From contig JACDBO010000139.1 of the NCBI GenBank assembly GCA_013694885.1, positions 1 through 7,858 of the forward strand: DNA of 7,858 nucleotides, read 5' to 3'. The stretch comes from Chloroflexia bacterium (lineage in GTDB: Bacteria; Chloroflexota; Chloroflexia; Thermomicrobiales; UBA6265). The notes under the pieces are model-generated. The model saw only the letters and a program-made list of their open reading frames with translations, was not told the DNA's origin and did not search any database. How positions within the stretch are numbered: position 1 is the first letter of the stretch; the number at the start of each line of letters is the position of its first letter. Position numbers and translations under genes: made by a program. Positions 5,299 to 7,858 of this stretch are shown here, one piece after another.

Positions 5299-6342
5299 TC
5301 ACTCGATGCCGGTTTGCTGGCTGCCGAGGGTCCAGTCGGAAGCGAAAACGGCCTCGGCGCGGTCGACGAGCAGCGGTTCGGTCAGTACGACGCCGAGTTC
5401 GCGATTGGCGTCGAGCGAGGTCGCGGTCCAGTTCTGGGATCCGACGAAGACCTGACGGCCGTCGACGAGCACCACCTTGGCGTGGACGTAGACATGGTCG
5501 AGAAGACGCACGTCGACGCCGCCCTGAATGAGTCGTGTGGCGGCGGTCAGATTGGCCTCGTCGTTCTCGTCGGTCAGCATCAGACGCACCGAGACGCCTC
5601 GCCGCTCCGCCTCGGTCAGCTCGGCGAGCATCGCGGGGTCGCGAACCACCTCGGCGTAGAGGTCGAGCGACCGCTGCGCTCCGTTGATGAGTTCTCCGAG
5701 CCGGACACGGCTATTGTCGGGACTGACGATCAGCGCGAAGGGACCGGACGGCGGCCGTCCCTCCCAGTCGGCATCGAAGATTGTCCGCGCCTCCCGGACA
5801 TCGGCGGCGACGGTCGAGATCACGCCGAACTCGCGATTGCGCTCGAACGACGAGCGGGTCAAGTTCTGATTCAGGATGAGGCTCGTCCGGGCGTCGATGA
5901 CTGCGTACTTGGCGTGCGTGAAGCGGAAGCGATCCTGTCCCCACCGCACGGAGATGCCAGCGGCCCGGAGCTCGGCGGCACTCCCGGGTTGGTCTCCACC
6001 ACCGCCGAAGGGGTGCTCTTCAAGGATCACGCGCACCTGTACGCCACGCGCGACCGCCGCTTCCAGCGCGTCGATGGTCGCGTCATCGGAGATGAGGTAG
6101 ATCGTTAGATCGATCGTGCAGCGTGCGGCGGCGAGCTCTTCGAGGATCGGCGCTCGCCCGTCGTCGGGCTCAACGAAGAGTCCGCGCGTCTCCGACACGG
6201 GCGCCGGGAGACCGGCCAGGCAGGCGGCCACGCGCTCCGGCGCTTCGTCACGCCCGATCGGTCCGCAGCCGGCGATAAGGAGCGCAAGTACCAGCACGGA
6301 GAGCGGGAGACGCGGATGCGACCGTGCGGCTCGCCTCGCCAT
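5299..6342 (-). CDS. Phospholipase-D-like (double HKD) lipoprotein
   Basis: This is a predicted exported, lipid-anchored member of the PLD superfamily, whose members cleave or transfer phosphodiester bonds in phospholipids, nucleic acids or other substrates. The 347-residue protein starts with a basic n-region and hydrophobic core, then the lipobox LIAGC with lipidation cysteine C26. Two HKD motifs follow: H143-x-K145-x4-D150 with 'NQNLT' after it, and H287-x-K289-x4-D294 followed by 'GSQNWT'. The downstream 'ERNREFG' and 'DANRELG' blocks repeat the half-domain architecture. Both active-site halves are intact, so catalysis is likely. The ATG at 6342 has AGGAGG four bases upstream and begins the signal peptide; the frame upstream of it is non-coding. 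It lies 34 bases after the DinB-like gene in the same direction, possibly in one transcript. PLD-like lipoproteins include phospholipases, cardiolipin-synthase-like enzymes and nucleases, and the sequence does not decide between them. Confidence 0.88.
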   Translation of the reverse strand: MARRAARSHPRLPLSVLVLALLIAGCGPIGRDEAPERVAACLAGLPAPVSETRGLFVEPDDGRAPILEELAAARCTIDLTIYLISDDATIDALEAAVARGVQVRVILEEHPFGGGGDQPGSAAELRAAGISVRWGQDRFRFTHAKYAVIDARTSLILNQNLTRSSFERNREFGVISTVAADVREARTIFDADWEGRPPSGPFALIVSPDNSRVRLGELINGAQRSLDLYAEVVRDPAMLAELTEAERRGVSVRLMLTDENDEANLTAATRLIQGGVDVRLLDHVYVHAKVVLVDGRQVFVGSQNWTATSLDANRELGVVLTEPLLVDRAEAVFASDWTLGSQQTGIE

Positions 6343-6376
6343 CGCGCCTCCTACGCGGTGATGACACTCGGTGGCC

Positions 6377-6838
6377 CTACCCAGCGTTCCGTTCGAGCCA
6401 GCGCCGGACTTCGGCGGCATGGTCGTCGTAGTGCACCCAGGTGTCCTCGGCAATCACATCGCTGATGCGTTCGAGGGACTCGGGCGGCAGAGTCGCCGCG
6501 TCGTCCAGCGATGTCAGCAACTGGTCATGTGTGGAGACCATCTCCTCGCGCTGCTCGGTTGGGGATCGAGAGGAACGAGCCGCCGCCTCGCGGGCGTTGC
6601 GCTCATCGGTCGCGACTCGCTTCCACGGGGTGCCGAGTTGTACCTCCCGGATCTTCTCGACCGCGACGGCGTCCCAGACGGCGACGTGGCCCATCAGGTC
6701 AGTGACGGTCCACTCATCGCAGACCGGAGCGTCGGCCAATCGGTCGGTCGGCATCCGGGCGAGCACTTCCTGCCAACTCTGCCAGCTCTCTTCGATCCGC
6801 GCGCAGATACTCGCCGCGGAAGTGTCCTGGTCTGCCAT
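6377..6838 (-). CDS. DinB/DfsB-like four-helix-bundle protein
   Basis: This 153-residue protein has the outline of the DinB / mycothiol-dependent-maleylpyruvate-isomerase N-domain superfamily, probably the ClbS/DfsB branch. The 'CDEWTVTDLMGHVAVWD' block (40-56) contains the first metal-ligand-type histidine H51. The C-terminal helix WVHYDDHAAEVRRWL (134-148) supplies H136 and H140 in the HxxxH spacing. The three histidines usually bind a divalent metal. Members include thiol-dependent transferases, DNA-cyclopropane hydrolases such as ClbS, and many of unknown role, so no reaction is assigned. No signal peptide is seen. The ATG at 6838 follows the pntB stop by four bases, with a weak GGCGG about nine bases upstream inside the end of pntB. 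The spacing suggests translation coupled to pntB. Confidence 0.75.
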   Translation of the reverse strand: MADQDTSAASICARIEESWQSWQEVLARMPTDRLADAPVCDEWTVTDLMGHVAVWDAVAVEKIREVQLGTPWKRVATDERNAREAAARSSRSPTEQREEMVSTHDQLLTSLDDAATLPPESLERISDVIAEDTWVHYDDHAAEVRRWLERNAG

Positions 6839-6842
6839 ATGC

Positions 6843-7858
6843 CTAGGCCGCCTTGACCGCCGCGATGAGCTGGTCCATGGATGTCTTGGCGTCTCCGAAC
6901 AGCATCGAAGTCTTCGGGTTGTGGAACAGGGCGTTTTCGATCCCCGCGAAACCCGGCGTCATACCCCGCTTGAGCACAACGATATTGTGGGCGCTGTCCA
7001 CATTGAGGACCGGCATCCCGTAGATGGGGCTGCTGGGGTCCGTGCGCGCGGCCGGGTTGGTGACGTCATTTGCACCAACCACCAGCGCGACATCGGTATT
7101 CTGGAAGTCGTCGTTGATCTGATCCATCTCGTAGAGGTCGTCATACGGCACATTTGCTTCGGACAAGAGCACATTCATGTGACCCGGCATCCGACCCGCG
7201 ACCGGGTGGATCGCGTAGCGGACGTCGACACCGCGCTCCTGCAGCACGTCGGCGAGTTCACGGACGGCGTGCTGCGCCTGCGCCACCGCCAGACCGTAGC
7301 CGGGAACGATGATGACCCGGTTCGCATACGCGAGCGAGACGGCGACATCCTCCGCCGTCGTCGACTTGATCGGCTGTTCTTCGCCCGCTGCACCGGGTGT
7401 GCCGGTGGTGGCGGCGGGTCCGGCGCCGAAGGAGCCGACCAGCACGTTGAGCACCGAGCGGTTCATGGCCTTGGCCATGACGTAGGTAAGCAGACTACCG
7501 GAGGCGCCGACGAGCGTGCCGGCGACGATGAGCGTCTGGTTGCCGAGCGCGAAGCCGGTCAAGGCCGTCCCGAGTCCGGAGGCCGAGTTGAGAATGGCGA
7601 TGACCACCGGCATGTCGGCGCCGCCGATCGGCAAGACGAGAGAGGCGCCCACGGCCAGGGCGGCCAGGAAGACGAGCGCGAGAAAGAAGCGAGCTAGCCC
7701 GCCGTCCTGCAGGATGATCACGATTACGCCGAGGACGAGGATGGCACCGACGGTCGCCAGATTGACCAGGTGATGGTTCTCGAACGTGACCGAGCGGCGC
7801 TTGATCATCTCCTGCAGTTTCATGAAGGCGATGACGCTGCCGGTGAAAGAGATGGCGC
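6843..7858 (-). CDS. pntB: NAD(P) transhydrogenase beta subunit, C-terminal part (cut by window edge)
   Basis: PntB is the membrane and NADP(H)-binding subunit of the proton-translocating transhydrogenase, which makes NADPH from NADH using the proton gradient. The visible 337 residues begin inside a membrane helix (AISFTGSVIAFMKL), so the frame continues beyond the right edge. About 120-130 residues of the usual roughly 460 are missing. Several membrane spans follow, including the family block IGGADMPVVIAILNSASG and 'AGTLVGASGSLLTYVMAKAMN'. A Gly/Ala-rich linker then leads to the NADP domain, with VPGYGLAVAQAQ, HPVAGRMPGHMNVLL, EMDQINDDF, VGANDVTNPAA, KRGMTPGFAGIENALF and LFGDAK, all close to E. 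coli PntB. The ATG at 7823 is an internal methionine, not the start. A pntA partner would be expected upstream of the missing 5' end. Confidence 0.96.
   Translation of the reverse strand, partial: AISFTGSVIAFMKLQEMIKRRSVTFENHHLVNLATVGAILVLGVIVIILQDGGLARFFLALVFLAALAVGASLVLPIGGADMPVVIAILNSASGLGTALTGFALGNQTLIVAGTLVGASGSLLTYVMAKAMNRSVLNVLVGSFGAGPAATTGTPGAAGEEQPIKSTTAEDVAVSLAYANRVIIVPGYGLAVAQAQHAVRELADVLQERGVDVRYAIHPVAGRMPGHMNVLLSEANVPYDDLYEMDQINDDFQNTDVALVVGANDVTNPAARTDPSSPIYGMPVLNVDSAHNIVVLKRGMTPGFAGIENALFHNPKTSMLFGDAKTSMDQLIAAVKAA

Noticed and set aside
6441..7697. Plus-strand open frame of 418 codons across the DinB-like gene and pntB
   Set aside because: It is antisense to two recognised genes, contains low-complexity Arg/Asp/Gly-rich text and no recognised family.

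Overview
The window is GC-rich, compact bacterial DNA. The genes look chromosomal, and I see no rRNA, tRNA, insertion sequence, CRISPR array or phage gene. A Bacillus-type ykoFEDC thiamine-precursor transporter in a high-GC background, next to a proton-translocating transhydrogenase subunit, would fit a Chloroflexota (Thermomicrobia-like) or another high-GC Gram-positive-related lineage. This placement is an inference and is weak; no marker gene is present.

Layout, left to right. Bases 1-174 are intergenic and hold two strong hairpins. At 175-606 (minus) is a small stand-alone PLAT/LH2-like domain protein. Bases 607-1161 are a divergent regulatory region: a possible promoter for the PLAT gene, a 13-bp palindrome, a candidate plus-strand promoter, a clear TPP (thiamine pyrophosphate) riboswitch, a near-perfect intrinsic terminator, and a long structured leader. 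From 1162 to 4942 (plus) lies an uninterrupted operon of four genes: ykoF (soluble thiamine/HMP-binding protein), ykoE (membrane substrate-binding S component), ykoD (double ATPase) and ykoC (EcfT-type transmembrane coupling protein). Together they form an energy-coupling-factor importer for hydroxymethylpyrimidine (HMP) or thiamine. Its transcription should be shut off when TPP is plentiful, through the riboswitch and terminator.

Bases 4943-5298 form a convergent intergenic region. It holds a well-formed minus-strand promoter with an overlapping inverted repeat but no obvious gene behind it. From 5299 to the right edge, three minus-strand genes are packed head to tail. Transcribed right to left they are: the beta subunit of the NAD(P) transhydrogenase (pntB, cut by the window edge), a DinB/DfsB-like four-helix-bundle protein, and a phospholipase-D-like lipoprotein with two HKD motifs.

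I did not find a convincing new multi-gene system. The items most worth a second look are the orphan promoter/operator near 5171-5208, the repeated complementary elements in the leader between the riboswitch terminator and ykoF, and the stand-alone PLAT protein.
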